64,000 nucleotides of DNA from Methylobacterium sp. J-070. GTDB lineage: Bacteria > Pseudomonadota > Alphaproteobacteria > Rhizobiales > Beijerinckiaceae. The notes beneath the pieces are model-generated. The model saw only the letters and a list, made by a program, of their open reading frames with translations. It was not told where the DNA came from and did no database searches. Shown here piece after piece: positions 8,395 through 17,642 of the stretch; the first letter of the stretch is position 1, and each line of letters begins with the position of its first letter. A program made the translations under genes and the position numbers. The stretch covers positions 1 through 64,000 of the forward strand of contig NZ_JAKSXX010000122.1 in assembly GCF_022829385.1 (NCBI RefSeq). Direction: 5' to 3'.

Positions 8395-9570
8395 TTGCCC
8401 CGCCCGTCCGGCCCGGCGCGCCTGTCGCTGCTCTACGCCGTGGTGTTCACCGAGATCGGCATCGCGATGCCGTTCATGCCGCTGTGGCTCGACGCGCTGG
8501 GCCTCGATGCCGGGGTGATCGGCCTGCTCCTCGCCCTGCCGATCGCCACCCGGATCGCCGCGACGGCGCCCCTGATGAGCCTCCTCGACCGCGGGCTGGG
8601 CCCGCGCAGCCTGATCCTGTGCGGCAGCCTCGCCCTCAGCCTGACCTACGCGCTGATGCCCGCCGCCGCGGGGATCGCGTGGCCGTGCCTCGCCGTGCTG
8701 ATCGTGCTCAACGCGGTCGCGGGCGCGCCGCTCGTGCCTTGCATCGACTACCTGACGCTCGCCGCCGTGCGCCTCGACGCGCGCCTCGCCTATGCGCGGA
8801 TCCGGATGGCGGGCTCCGTGGCCTTCCTTCTGGCGAACCTCGCGGGCGGCTTCCTCCTCTCGGCGCTCGGTGGCCGGCTGGCGGTGCCGCTCCTGCTCAC
8901 CGGCCTCGCCCTGGGGGCGGCCCTCGTGGCGTGGCGCAGCCGCGCGGTGGCGGCCCTGCCGCAGGCCGGCGAGGGCGCCGCGCGGCCGCGCCTGCCGTCG
9001 AGGCTGTGGCTCTGCATCGGCGCGGCCGCCGCGATCCAGGCGAGCCACGGGGCGATCTACGGGTTCGGCAGCATCTACTGGACGAGCCGGGGGATCCCGG
9101 CGGGCTGGGTCGGCGCCCTCTGGGCGACCGGCGTGCTCGCCGAGATCGTGCTGTTCGCATCCGTGCCCGTCCTGCCGCCCGCCTGGCGCAGCCCGGTCCG
9201 GCTCCTCGCCGTCGGCGCCACCGCGGCGATCCTGCGCGCCGTCGGCATGGCGCTGCTCGGCGACCGCCTCGCCGCCCTGGTGCCGCTCCAGAGCCTGCAC
9301 GGCCTGACCTTCGGGGCGACTCAGCTCGGCGCCATGGCGGCGGTCTCGGCCTATGCGCCCGACGGCGCCCGCGGCCGGGCGCAGGGCACGCTCAGCGCCG
9401 TCAATGCCGGCGTCTCGGTGGTCGCCACCCTGGTGAGCGGCCTCGCCTACCGGGCCGGCGGCCCCCTCGCCTTCCTGATGATGGCGCCGCTGGCCGCCGC
9501 CGGGTTGGGGCTGGCGCTGGTGTCCCGCCGCACCCCGGGGATGCCGTCGGACACGGATCGTCAACCGTAA
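8395..9570 (+). CDS. MFS transporter (MFS_1-like/HcaT type)
   Basis: About twelve hydrophobic segments across 391 residues, beginning LSLLYAVVFTEIGIAMPFMPLWL. The N-terminal motif FMPLWLDALGLDAGVIGLLLALP is typical of the MFS_1_like group that includes 3-phenylpropionate permease-like proteins. The substrate cannot be told from sequence. A TTG at 8395 starts the protein just before the first membrane segment; no ATG is in position. It diverges from the CheZ-like gene and is followed 50 bases later by the Mla-type operon, with which it may or may not be transcribed. Confidence 0.8.
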   Translation: MPRPSGPARLSLLYAVVFTEIGIAMPFMPLWLDALGLDAGVIGLLLALPIATRIAATAPLMSLLDRGLGPRSLILCGSLALSLTYALMPAAAGIAWPCLAVLIVLNAVAGAPLVPCIDYLTLAAVRLDARLAYARIRMAGSVAFLLANLAGGFLLSALGGRLAVPLLLTGLALGAALVAWRSRAVAALPQAGEGAARPRLPSRLWLCIGAAAAIQASHGAIYGFGSIYWTSRGIPAGWVGALWATGVLAEIVLFASVPVLPPAWRSPVRLLAVGATAAILRAVGMALLGDRLAALVPLQSLHGLTFGATQLGAMAAVSAYAPDGARGRAQGTLSAVNAGVSVVATLVSGLAYRAGGPLAFLMMAPLAAAGLGLALVSRRTPGMPSDTDRQP

Positions 9571-9620
9571 TGTCGACATAACCACCCGGCAGGGTGGTGC
9601 CTCGATCGAGGAGTGAGGTC

Positions 9621-10760
9621 TTGCTGAGCGAGGGCGTTGTTCCCGGCGCATCCGTGCGGGACCGGGCGGCCGACGGCCGGCTGGTGCTCGACGGCCGCTG
9701 GACCGCCGACCAGGCGCCCGCCGTCGAGGCTTCGGCCGCGCGGATCGCGGCGGCCGGCCGGGCCGGACCGGTGGCGGTCGACCTGTCGGGGATCGAGCGC
9801 CTCGACACGCTCGGCGCCTGGGTGCTGGAGCGGACCCGCGCCGAGATCGAGCGGGCGGGGAGCGCCCTCACCTATCTCGAGGCGCGGCCGGAGCACCGCA
9901 CCCTGCTGGGCGAGGTCCGCCTGCGCGAGCCCGAGGCCGCCGCGCCGCGGCGGCACGGGCGGATCGTCGGCGTCCTCGACGCCACCGGGCGCCAGACCGA
10001 GCGCGGGGGGCGGGAACTGGTCACCGCCCTCGCCTTCCTGGGGGAGCTGATCGCCGCCTGCGGGCGCGTCGCGCTGCGGCCCGGCACCTTCCGGGGCAAC
10101 GCCCTCATCAACCAGATCCAGCAGGTGGCGCTCAACGGCACGCCGATCATCGTGCTGATCTCGTTCCTGGTGGGCGGCATCGTCGCGCAGCAGGGCATCT
10201 TCCAGCTCCAGCGCTTCGGCGCCCAGACCTTCGTGGTCAACCTGATCGGCCTCCTGATCCTGCGCGAGATGGGCGTCCTCCTGACCTCCATCATGGTCGC
10301 CGGACGCTCGGGCTCGGCGTTCACCGCCGAGATCGGCTCCATGCGCATGCGCGAGGAGGTCGACGCGCTCCGGGTGATGGGCCTCGATCCGGTGGAGATC
10401 CTGATCGTCCCGCGGGTGCTCGCGCTGATGATCGGCCTGCCGATGCTGACGCTGATCGGCGACCTCTCGGCGCTCGCCGGCGGCGGCCTCACCGCGATGC
10501 TCTACGGCGGCCTGACCCTCGACCAGTTCCTGGCCCGGCTCCAGGCGGCGGTGGGCGTGCACCACGTCATGGTCGGCCTGATCAAGGCGCCGTTCATGGC
10601 GCTGACCATCGGGGTGATCGCGACGATCGAGGGTTTCGCCGTGGAGGGCTCGGCCGAGTCGCTCGGCCGCCACGTCACCGCCTCAGTCGTGAAGTCCATC
10701 TTCATGGTCATCGTCCTCGATGGATTGTTCGCGGTGTTCTTCGCCGCGATCGACTTCTGA
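9621..10760 (+). CDS. mlaE: MlaE-family lipid ABC permease with fused STAS domain
   Basis: Residues ~10-105 form a STAS-like domain (VAVDLSGIERLDTLGAWVLER), the role MlaB has as a separate protein in E. coli. From ~residue 130 the permease follows, with the family stretch NGTPIIVLISFLVGGIVAQQG, then LREMGVLLTSIMVAGRSGSAFTAEIGSM, EEVDALRVMGLDP and a final FMVIVLDGLFAVFFAAIDF. The TTG at 9621 lies 7 nt after GAGGAG; a GTG at 9594 is the alternative. It heads a four-gene operon for phospholipid or sterol traffic across the envelope (Mla/Ttg2 type). Confidence 0.92.
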   Translation: MLSEGVVPGASVRDRAADGRLVLDGRWTADQAPAVEASAARIAAAGRAGPVAVDLSGIERLDTLGAWVLERTRAEIERAGSALTYLEARPEHRTLLGEVRLREPEAAAPRRHGRIVGVLDATGRQTERGGRELVTALAFLGELIAACGRVALRPGTFRGNALINQIQQVALNGTPIIVLISFLVGGIVAQQGIFQLQRFGAQTFVVNLIGLLILREMGVLLTSIMVAGRSGSAFTAEIGSMRMREEVDALRVMGLDPVEILIVPRVLALMIGLPMLTLIGDLSALAGGGLTAMLYGGLTLDQFLARLQAAVGVHHVMVGLIKAPFMALTIGVIATIEGFAVEGSAESLGRHVTASVVKSIFMVIVLDGLFAVFFAAIDF

Positions 10761-10785
10761 GCCCGTCCTGGTGATCGCCCCCGCC

Positions 10786-11589
10786 ATGCCCGAGACCGCC
10801 GCCACACGGGCCCCCGCGCCGATCATCCGCGTGCGCGATCTGGTGGTCGGCTTCCGCGACCGGAACATCCTCAAGGGCCTGAGCCTCGACATCCGGGCCG
10901 GCGAGATCCTGGGCTTCGTCGGGCCCTCGGGCCAGGGCAAGTCGGTGCTCACCCGGACGATCCTGGGCCTCAACCCGAAGCGCGCCGGCACGATCGAGGT
11001 GTTCGGCCGGGATGTCGACGCGCTGACCTACGCGGAGCGGCGGCGGATGGAGCAGCGCTGGGGCGTGCTGTTCCAGCAGGGCGCGCTGTTCTCGGCGCTG
11101 ACCGTCAAGCAGAACATCCAGGTGCCGATGCGCGAGCACCTGAACCTGTCCGAGCGCCTGCTCGACGAATTCGCCCGCCTCAAGATCGAGATGGTCGGCC
11201 TGAAGCCCGACGCGGCCGACAAGCTGCCCTCGGAGCTGTCGGGGGGCATGATCAAGCGCGCGGCGCTCGCCCGCTCCCTGGCGCTCGATCCCGAGATCCT
11301 GTTCCTCGACGAGCCGACCTCGGGCCTCGACCCGATCGGCGCCGGCGAGTTCGACGACCTCGTCTCGACCCTCAAGGAAACGCTGGGGCTGACCGTCTTC
11401 ATGGTCACCCACGACCTCGACAGCCTCTACACCGCCTGCGACCGCATCGCGGCGCTCGGCGACGGCCAGATCATCGCGGCCGGCACGATCGACGAGATGC
11501 TGGCGAGCGACCATCCCTGGCTGCGCGCCTACTTCCACGGCAAGCGCGCCCGCGCCATCGCCCCGGGCGGCGTCTCGGCCCATGCCTGA
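10786..11589 (+). CDS. mlaF: MlaF-family ABC transporter ATPase
   Basis: A 267-residue ABC ATPase with Walker A GPSGQGKS, Q-loop LFQQGALFS, signature LSGGMIKRAALARSLAL and Walker B ILFLDEPTSGLDP, and an H-loop MVTHDLDSL. The LFQQGALFSALTVKQN stretch is typical of MlaF. The start is uncertain: ATG 10786 is used, with an in-frame GTG at 10771. It begins 25 bases after the permease stop. It energises the lipid transporter on the cytoplasmic face. Confidence 0.93.
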   Translation: MPETAATRAPAPIIRVRDLVVGFRDRNILKGLSLDIRAGEILGFVGPSGQGKSVLTRTILGLNPKRAGTIEVFGRDVDALTYAERRRMEQRWGVLFQQGALFSALTVKQNIQVPMREHLNLSERLLDEFARLKIEMVGLKPDAADKLPSELSGGMIKRAALARSLALDPEILFLDEPTSGLDPIGAGEFDDLVSTLKETLGLTVFMVTHDLDSLYTACDRIAALGDGQIIAAGTIDEMLASDHPWLRAYFHGKRARAIAPGGVSAHA

Positions 11590-11684
11590 GCGCCGCCCCA
11601 TCCAGATCCCGCCCCGCTCTCCTCCGGAAGCCGGGGCCAAAGGCCCGGCCGGATCTCCGCCGGGCAGAAGAACAGGCTGAGCGC

Positions 11685-12767
11685 ATGGAAACCCGCGCGA
11701 ACTACGCCCTCATCGGGGCCTTCACCATCGCCGTCATCCTGGCGGGCTTCGGCACCGTGCTGTGGCTGGCCGGCGGCTCGTCCCGGCAGGTCAGCCAGAC
11801 GGTGCGCATCGTCTTCTCCGGCTCGGTCGGGGGGCTCTCCCGCGGATCGAGCGTGAACTTCAACGGCATCAAGGTCGGCGAGGTCACCGACATCCGCCTC
11901 GCGCCGCAGGACCCGCGCCGGGTGCTCGCCCAGATCAAGGTCGAGCCGACGACGCCGCTGCGGGCCGACACCCGCGCCCGCCTCGATTCCGCGATGCTCA
12001 CCGGCGTCTCGGTGATCTCCCTGTCGGGCGGCAACGCCGACGCGCCGGCGCTCGCCCCGTCGGCCAACGGCGAGCCGCCGACGATCTTCGCCGATTCGTC
12101 CGACATGCAGGACATGATGGCGCTGGCGCGCCAAGTGGCGCAGCGGGCCGACGACATGATGGCCCGGCTCGACCGGCTCGTCTCCGCCAACGAGGGCGCG
12201 ATCAACCGCTCGCTCGCCAATGTCGAGACCTTCTCGAAGACGCTCTCCGATGCCGGTCCGAACATCGCGGCGCTGGTCAAGGCGGTGGACGGCGTGAAGC
12301 TCGGCCACGTGATCGACAACGCCGACCGCTTCTCCGCGGCGCTCTCCGGCGCAAGCCCCGACATCGAGGCGGGCCTGCACGACGCCCGCTCGCTCGCCGC
12401 CAAGCTCAACGCCTCCGCCGACAAGATCGACGCGGTCCTCAACGGCGCCCAGGGCTTCCTGGGCTCCGCCTCCGGTCAGGAGGGCTCCAGCACCTTCGCG
12501 GAGATCCGCGCGGCCGCGGTCTCGGTGCGCGATGCCGGCAAGGCGTTCCGCACCATGTCGGAGAACCTCGACAAGCGCACCGCCAGCATCACGACCAATT
12601 TCGGCCGGCTGAGCGGCAGCGGACGCCGGGAGGTCGAGGCCCTGTCGGGCGACGGACAGCGCACCCTCAGCACGCTGAACCGCACGGTGCGCAGCCTGGA
12701 GCGCGACCCGAGCCAGGTGATCTTCGGCGGCAAGCCATCGTTGCCCGAATACAACGGCGGCCGCTGA
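11685..12767 (+). CDS. mlaD: MlaD/MCE-family periplasmic lipid-binding subunit
   Basis: The N-terminus METRANYALIGAFTIAVILAGFGTVLWLAG gives the single membrane anchor, followed by the MCE domain (VGGLSRGSSVNFNGIKVGEVTDI, LTGVSVISLSGG). The rest of the 360 residues is a long helical region with repeated Ser/Ala/Asp turns ending in the SLERDPSQVIFGGKPSLPEY box common to long MlaD relatives. It would form the periplasmic channel for lipid. It starts 95 bases after mlaF. Confidence 0.93.
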   Translation: METRANYALIGAFTIAVILAGFGTVLWLAGGSSRQVSQTVRIVFSGSVGGLSRGSSVNFNGIKVGEVTDIRLAPQDPRRVLAQIKVEPTTPLRADTRARLDSAMLTGVSVISLSGGNADAPALAPSANGEPPTIFADSSDMQDMMALARQVAQRADDMMARLDRLVSANEGAINRSLANVETFSKTLSDAGPNIAALVKAVDGVKLGHVIDNADRFSAALSGASPDIEAGLHDARSLAAKLNASADKIDAVLNGAQGFLGSASGQEGSSTFAEIRAAAVSVRDAGKAFRTMSENLDKRTASITTNFGRLSGSGRREVEALSGDGQRTLSTLNRTVRSLERDPSQVIFGGKPSLPEYNGGR

Positions 12768-12888
12768 AATCATGTCTCCGCGGGCCGATGTGTCCCCGCG
12801 CACGACACGCATTCCGGCACCGCGTAGTTTTAACCGCATAGCTTTTACAGCTCTGCCGTCCGCCGGTGGGGCCTCTCAGGTTGTGCGC

Positions 12889-13470
12889 ATGGTCCGCTCG
12901 TCCCACATCGCCGCCGCCGCGCTGCTCGCCGCCCTTCTGGGCGGCTGCGGCGGCGGCGCGGCACCCCTCACCTTCGACCTCGCGGCCTTGCCGCCGACGG
13001 GACGGCCGGTCACGGCCGGCCGCTCGATCGCGGTCTCGGAGCCGGTGGGACTTCAGCCGTTCGAGGCCGATCGGATCATCGTGCGCGAACCCGGCGGCGC
13101 CCTCTCGTTCCTGGGCGGCGGCCAGTGGGCCGACCGGCTGCCGCGGCTGATCCAGACGCGGATCATCCAGAGCCTGGAGAATTCCGGGCGGCTCCGCTCG
13201 GTGAGCCGGCCCGGCGACAAGGTCGTGGCCGACTACCAACTGATCAGCGAGATCCGCGCCTTCGACGTCCAGGCCGGGACCGGCGAGGCGGTGGTCGACC
13301 TGTCGCTGAAGCTCGTGGCCGACGGCACCGGCAAGGTGACCGCGGCCCGGATCTTCACGGCCCGCGTGCCGGTGGCCAAGATCGACGCCGGCAACGGCGC
13401 CCGGGCCCTCGATCAGGCGCTGGTCGCCGTGCTGGCCGACGTGGTCCGCTGGGTGAACACGGGACGGTGA
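12889..13470 (+). CDS. ABC-type transport auxiliary lipoprotein (PqiC/MlaD-associated)
   Basis: From the ATG at 12889 the protein opens with a lipoprotein signal: basic VRSSH, hydrophobic IAAAALLAAL, lipobox LGGC. The mature domain (TFDLAALPP, then VSEPVGLQPFEADRIIVREPGGALSFLGGGQWADRLPRLIQ) is the ABC_trans_aux/DUF330 fold found beside MCE transporters. This outer-membrane lipoprotein probably completes the bridge formed by the preceding three genes. An in-frame GTG at 12883 is an equally possible start. Length is 193 residues. Confidence 0.88.
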   Translation: MVRSSHIAAAALLAALLGGCGGGAAPLTFDLAALPPTGRPVTAGRSIAVSEPVGLQPFEADRIIVREPGGALSFLGGGQWADRLPRLIQTRIIQSLENSGRLRSVSRPGDKVVADYQLISEIRAFDVQAGTGEAVVDLSLKLVADGTGKVTAARIFTARVPVAKIDAGNGARALDQALVAVLADVVRWVNTGR

Positions 13471-13589
13471 GGCCGCGTCCCCGGCGTCCCTCCCTCGTCG
13501 GCGGACACGACGCCGGGACGCCCGGCGCCCCGTCCGCGTGCTGATCCGGAGCAGGGGTCGGATCGGCGGTGTCGCTGCGGCTCGGCGCG

Positions 13590-13904
13590 CTATCGCGGCG
13601 TCTTGCTGAGCAGGATGTTGAGCGGCCGGAAGCCGCGCGCCTGAAAGAAGCGAAGCGCCTCCTCGTTCCGCGTCCACGCGTCGAGCACGAGGCGATCCAC
13701 GTCGTGGGCCATGGCCTCCACCTCCACCGCGCGCAGGAGCGCCGTCGCCACGCCGGCGCGACGCGCCGACTCGCGGACCGCCAAGTGGTGGACGTAGATC
13801 CGTCGGCGCGCCTGCGTGAGCACGGTGGCAGGACGGTCCTGCCGTTCGTACCACAGATACCCGACCGGCTCGGAAGCCATCTCGGCGCTCGTTCTGGCGC
13901 GCAC
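13590..13904 (-). CDS. short GNAT-family acetyltransferase, N-terminally reduced
   Basis: The acetyl-CoA-binding half of a GNAT fold is clear: IYVHHLAVRESARRAGVATALLRAVE carries the R/Q-x-x-G-x-G/A motif A, and LVLDAWTRNEEALRFFQARGFRPLN is motif B. The first beta strands expected in a ~150-residue GNAT are not found: the frame meets a TGA shortly upstream of the GTG at 13904 (an ATG at 13880 is the other start). It may be a small active enzyme or a 5'-truncated remnant. The substrate is unknown. Confidence 0.6.
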   Translation of the reverse strand: MRARTSAEMASEPVGYLWYERQDRPATVLTQARRRIYVHHLAVRESARRAGVATALLRAVEVEAMAHDVDRLVLDAWTRNEEALRFFQARGFRPLNILLSKTPR

Positions 13905-14097
13905 GCGCGCCGAACCGGGTGCCGCTCAAGCCGCCGGCCGCCTTCCGAGACGACGTTCCGGAACCGCCGGTCCACCGGTGGCGAAAAGCGTTCTCTTGAC
14001 GACGGCTGGTGGTAGAATTTCATTCTCTCACACACGTTCGTGGATGAAAGGCGGCGCTGTTGCGTATCGCAACGATCGCGGTCATAGATTTGCCAGG

Positions 14098-15069
14098 ATG
14101 GAGACGCTTTTTTCAACTGATGGCGTGCCGGAGAAGGACCGGTTTCGCCATTGGCGTGATGTCTGCGAGGACCGCATCGTCCCGATGGCGCAGAACTGCC
14201 TGGATGATGGACCGTTCCAGGCAATCATCCAGGGTGCCAATATTGGCGGTTTGTCCTTTACGAAATTCGAACTGAGCAATCTCAGGGCCTCGACGACGCC
14301 GCGAACACTCCGGCACGAAAATCACAAGACCGATCATCTGTTCATGAGCATGGTCTTGTCCGGGACCGTGCGTGCGGACCAGAACGATCGGTCGAGCACG
14401 GACAGAGCCGGCGACTTCGCGATCCGGGACACCAATACGCCGTGGACGATCGATCACACCGGATACAGCGAAGTGCTGGCCATCGAGATCCCGCGGGATC
14501 GCCTGGAGCGCGTGCTCGGTTCGGCCCGTCAATACGCCGGCCTGACCGTCGGTGGCGACCGGCCGGCCGCGGCCCTGGCCCGGTCGTTCCTGTGCGACCT
14601 GGCGCGCATGAGCGATCGTCTGACGCCTCAGGCGGCCGAGCGCCTGGCCGCGGTCGGGATCGATCTCGTCGTGGCCAGCCTCGCCGAACGCCTCGCCCAG
14701 GACGTGCCCCGGCCGGTGCACGGAAGCCTCGTGGTCCAGCGCGCCAAGGCCTATGTCGAGGCCAACCTCCACGACATGACCCTGGATCCGCCGCAGCTCG
14801 CCGCCGCCGCCGGGGTGTCGCTGCGGCGGCTCCAAGAGCTGTTCCAGGAGCGCGAGCAGCATATCTCCGACTGGATCTGGCACAGCCGGCTGCAGGCAGC
14901 GGCCAAGCGCTTGGCCGATCCGGGATTCCTCCACCTGTCGCTCGGCGCCCTGGCGTATGGCTGCGGCTTCGCGAGCCAGCCGCATTTCTCCCGCCGCTTC
15001 AAGGAGCGCTACGGCATGAGCCCGCGCGAGTATCGCCACCGGGCGCTGTCTCCGCCGATCGCCTGCTGA
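14098..15069 (+). CDS. AraC-family transcriptional regulator
   Basis: 323 residues: an N-terminal ligand-sensing domain (FRHWRDVCEDRIVPM, then LFMSMVLSGTVRADQ and AIRDTNTPWTIDHTG) of the AraC_binding_2 type, and a C-terminal double HTH (LDPPQLAAAAGVSLRRLQELF, LAYGCGFASQPHFSRRFKERYGMSPREYR) with the usual AraC signature. The ATG at 14098 follows an AT-richer stretch. It sits in reverse orientation to the short GNAT gene, 193 bases away, which could be its target. The inducer is not deducible. Confidence 0.88.
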   Translation: METLFSTDGVPEKDRFRHWRDVCEDRIVPMAQNCLDDGPFQAIIQGANIGGLSFTKFELSNLRASTTPRTLRHENHKTDHLFMSMVLSGTVRADQNDRSSTDRAGDFAIRDTNTPWTIDHTGYSEVLAIEIPRDRLERVLGSARQYAGLTVGGDRPAAALARSFLCDLARMSDRLTPQAAERLAAVGIDLVVASLAERLAQDVPRPVHGSLVVQRAKAYVEANLHDMTLDPPQLAAAAGVSLRRLQELFQEREQHISDWIWHSRLQAAAKRLADPGFLHLSLGALAYGCGFASQPHFSRRFKERYGMSPREYRHRALSPPIAC

Positions 15070-15123
15070 CGGGACGGCTTCGCTGCGGCCCGCCCCGGCC
15101 TGCAGGGGCGCCCATCCGCCCGA

Positions 15124-15750
15124 TCACTCCATCACGGCGGCCTTCATGATCACCACCATGGTGGCCCGGGCCGGCGCCTCGGTGCAGCGGACCAGGTGGG
15201 GCCGATCGCAGCGGTAGCGCAGGGTCTCGCCGGCCCGCGCCCGCTGCACGGCGCCGCCGATCTCGACCTCGAATGCCCCCTCGGAGACCGACAACGACTC
15301 CACCGAGCCGCGCTGGTGCGGATCGGAATCGAGAACCCCGCCGAGGTCCGCCGTGACCTCGTACCATTGCAGCCACTCGATCGTCTTGAGCCAGCCGATG
15401 ATCGCCAGCCGCACCTTCCCGTCCTCGGAGACCAGGATCGGCGTGTCCGCCCGCGAGGTCTTCTCGATGAACGGCTCCTCGTCGCCCGCCGCCAGCACGC
15501 GCTCGATGGACACGTCCAGCGCCTGCGAGAGCCGCCAGATCGTCGCCAGGGTCGGGTTGGTCTCGTTGCGCTCGATCTGGCTGATGATCGACTTGGCCAC
15601 GCCCGACTGCTCGGCGAGTTCCGAGAGCGAGAGGTTGTAGGCCTTGCGCAGACGCTGGATCGTCTTGCCGAGCTGCCCGGAGAGCGCCTGCGCCCCGGTC
15701 AGGAGGTCACGCCCCCGCCCCCGGTCGGGCCGTTCCGCCTGGTCCTGCAT
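15124..15750 (-). CDS. XRE-family regulator with cupin domain
   Basis: Residues ~27-82 form a Cro/CI HTH (LRKAYNLSLSELAEQSGVAKSIISQIERNETNPTLATIWRLSQAL). The C-terminal ~90 residues (GSVESLSVSEGAFEVEIGG, GETLRYRCDRPHLVRCTEAPAR) form a small cupin beta-barrel that normally senses a metabolite. This architecture (~200 residues) is common in regulators of amino-acid, polyamine or thiol metabolism. It runs toward the AraC gene (convergent, 54 bases) and starts 113 bases after the thiD stop on the same strand, so thiD is not clearly its target. Confidence 0.88.
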   Translation of the reverse strand: MQDQAERPDRGRGRDLLTGAQALSGQLGKTIQRLRKAYNLSLSELAEQSGVAKSIISQIERNETNPTLATIWRLSQALDVSIERVLAAGDEEPFIEKTSRADTPILVSEDGKVRLAIIGWLKTIEWLQWYEVTADLGGVLDSDPHQRGSVESLSVSEGAFEVEIGGAVQRARAGETLRYRCDRPHLVRCTEAPARATMVVIMKAAVME

Positions 15751-15863
15751 CGTCTCCGGTCCGCCTGCACCGTTCCGTTATCCGAACGATTGTACGCTTC
15801 TTCAAACGCAATCGCCGCCCGGTTGCAAGGCGTGCGCGGGTCCGGCGCCGCGAAAGCGCCGGC

Positions 15864-16679
15864 TCAGGGCCAGACGGCGTGGAAGTGGTGGACCGGTCCG
15901 TGTCCCGTCCCGATCCTCAGCCGGTCCGCCGCGCCAAGCGCCGCGGTGAGGTAGCTCTTCGCGCCCGCCACCGCCTCGGGCAGCGACAGGCCCCGCGCGA
16001 GACCCGCCGCCACCGCGGCCGAAAGGGTGCAGCCGGTGCCATGCGTGTTGGCCGTCGCGATCCGCGGCGCCGCCAGGGTCCGCAGGGCGCCGTCGCCGGT
16101 GACGAGGTGGTCGATGCTCTCGCGCCCCGTGCCGTGGCCGCCCTTGATCAGCACCGCCCGGGCCCCGAGCGCCACGAGCCGCCGGGCCTGCGCCACCGCC
16201 GTGGCGGCATCCTCGGCCACGGGCTCGCCGAGCAGCGCCGCCGCCTCGGGCAGGTTGGGGGTGATCAGGTCGGCCCGCGGCAGCAGCCGCGTGCGGAGCG
16301 CCGCCACGGCGTCGTCGGCGATCAGCCGGTCGCCGCTGGTGGCGACCATCACGGGGTCGAGGACGACCGGGATCGTCCCGGCGTGGCGCTCCAGACCGTC
16401 CGCCACCGCCGCGATCACCGCGTCCCGCGCCAGCATGCCGATCTTCACGGCCGTGACGGCGAGGTCGGTGAACACGCTGTCGATCTGCCGGGCCACGAAA
16501 TCCGCCGGCACGTCGTGGATGCCCTGGACGCCCAGGGTGTTCTGCGCGGTCAACGCCGTGACCACGCTGGCGCCGTAGACGCCCAGCGCCGAGAAGGTCT
16601 TGAGGTCGGCCTGGATGCCGGCGCCACCACCGGAATCCGAGCCCGCGATGGTCACCGCGATGGGCGTGGGACCGCTCAT
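15864..16679 (-). CDS. thiD: hydroxymethylpyrimidine/phosphomethylpyrimidine kinase
   Basis: A 271-residue ribokinase-fold enzyme that phosphorylates HMP and HMP-P in thiamine synthesis. Typical elements are [36 protein letters not shown] at the N-terminus, [28 protein letters not shown], and the anion-hole/catalytic [20 protein letters not shown] near the C-terminus. Its ATG overlaps the thiE stop as ATGA, so the two are translationally coupled and supply consecutive substrates. Confidence 0.97.
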   Translation of the reverse strand: MSGPTPIAVTIAGSDSGGGAGIQADLKTFSALGVYGASVVTALTAQNTLGVQGIHDVPADFVARQIDSVFTDLAVTAVKIGMLARDAVIAAVADGLERHAGTIPVVLDPVMVATSGDRLIADDAVAALRTRLLPRADLITPNLPEAAALLGEPVAEDAATAVAQARRLVALGARAVLIKGGHGTGRESIDHLVTGDGALRTLAAPRIATANTHGTGCTLSAAVAAGLARGLSLPEAVAGAKSYLTAALGAADRLRIGTGHGPVHHFHAVWP

Positions 16680-17389
16680 CGCGCCCGCTCCGCGCGGTCG
16701 GCCAGGGCGCCGTCGATCCGCGCGCGCAGGTCGCGGGCGCGCTGGCGCACCGGCTCCGCGCCGAACAGCGCGGTGATCACCGCGACGCCGTCCGCCCCGG
16801 CGGCGATCAGCCCGGCGGCGTTGTCCAGGCCGATCCCCGCGATGGCGCCGAGCGGCAGGCCGGAACCGCGGGCGAGGCGGGCCCGGAAGGCGATGCTGGC
16901 GAAGCCCTCGAGGCCCAGCGGCGGATCCGGGTTGTCCTTGCTGCTGGTGGCGAAGACGCCGCCGATGCAGGCGTAATCCACTGGAAGCCGGTACAGCTCG
17001 TCCGCCTGGGCCGGCTTCTTCAGGGTGAGACCGATGATCGCGCCCTCCCCCAGGAGACGGCGCGCGTCGGCCGGGTGGAGGTCGCTCTGGCCGAGATGCA
17101 CCCCGTCCGCCCCGGCCGCGAGGGCGAGGTCGACGCGGTCGTTGACGAGCACCGGGACCCGGCCGTGCACGGCCTCCCGGATCGCCCGGATCCGCGCCAG
17201 GGCGGCGCGGGCATCCGGGATGTCCTTCTCGCGGTACTGGAGCAGGGTGCAGCCCCCCGCCACCGCCTCGGCGCCGAGCTTCGCCAGCCGCGCCCCGTCG
17301 GCACCGCAGACGCCGACGTCGAGCAGGCCGTAGAGCCGCAGGTCGACCGCCCGGCTTCCGGTCGCGGGGGGACTCGCGCTGGCTGGCAT
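16676..17389 (-). CDS. thiE: thiamine phosphate synthase
   Basis: A TIM-barrel enzyme joining HMP-PP and thiazole phosphate. Markers are [86 protein letters not shown] and a C-terminal [25 protein letters not shown]. Length is 237 residues from ATG 17389; the frame is open further upstream but without family similarity. The leader was read for a TPP riboswitch and none was found. It forms a two-gene operon with thiD. Confidence 0.96.
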   Translation of the reverse strand: MPASASPPATGSRAVDLRLYGLLDVGVCGADGARLAKLGAEAVAGGCTLLQYREKDIPDARAALARIRAIREAVHGRVPVLVNDRVDLALAAGADGVHLGQSDLHPADARRLLGEGAIIGLTLKKPAQADELYRLPVDYACIGGVFATSSKDNPDPPLGLEGFASIAFRARLARGSGLPLGAIAGIGLDNAAGLIAAGADGVAVITALFGAEPVRQRARDLRARIDGALADRAERAR

Positions 17390-17642
17390 CGCTGTCGTCG
17401 CTCGATCAGGGTCCCGGCCGGCCCGGCGCCGGCCCTCATGGGCCCCCCCTGTTTGGGCAGGCCCCACCGGCTTGGCAAGCACCATGGCAAGCACCCCGAC
17501 ACCGGTCCCGGGAAAGGTCCGGCATAGCGTCACGGCGCAGCACCGTCATACGGCGGCGTTGACGCGCGGCGATGCTGTGCCCCTATAGATGGGGATCCGC
17601 CATGCCGGTACCGCATGCGAAGGGAGAGGCGTTCGAGGGGCG

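Noticed and set aside
17390..17533. Possible TPP riboswitch upstream of thiE
   Set aside because: A GGGGTGC and a CCCTGATC are present on the coding strand, but CUGAGA and the AAUGCC/GCG core are missing and spacing is wrong.
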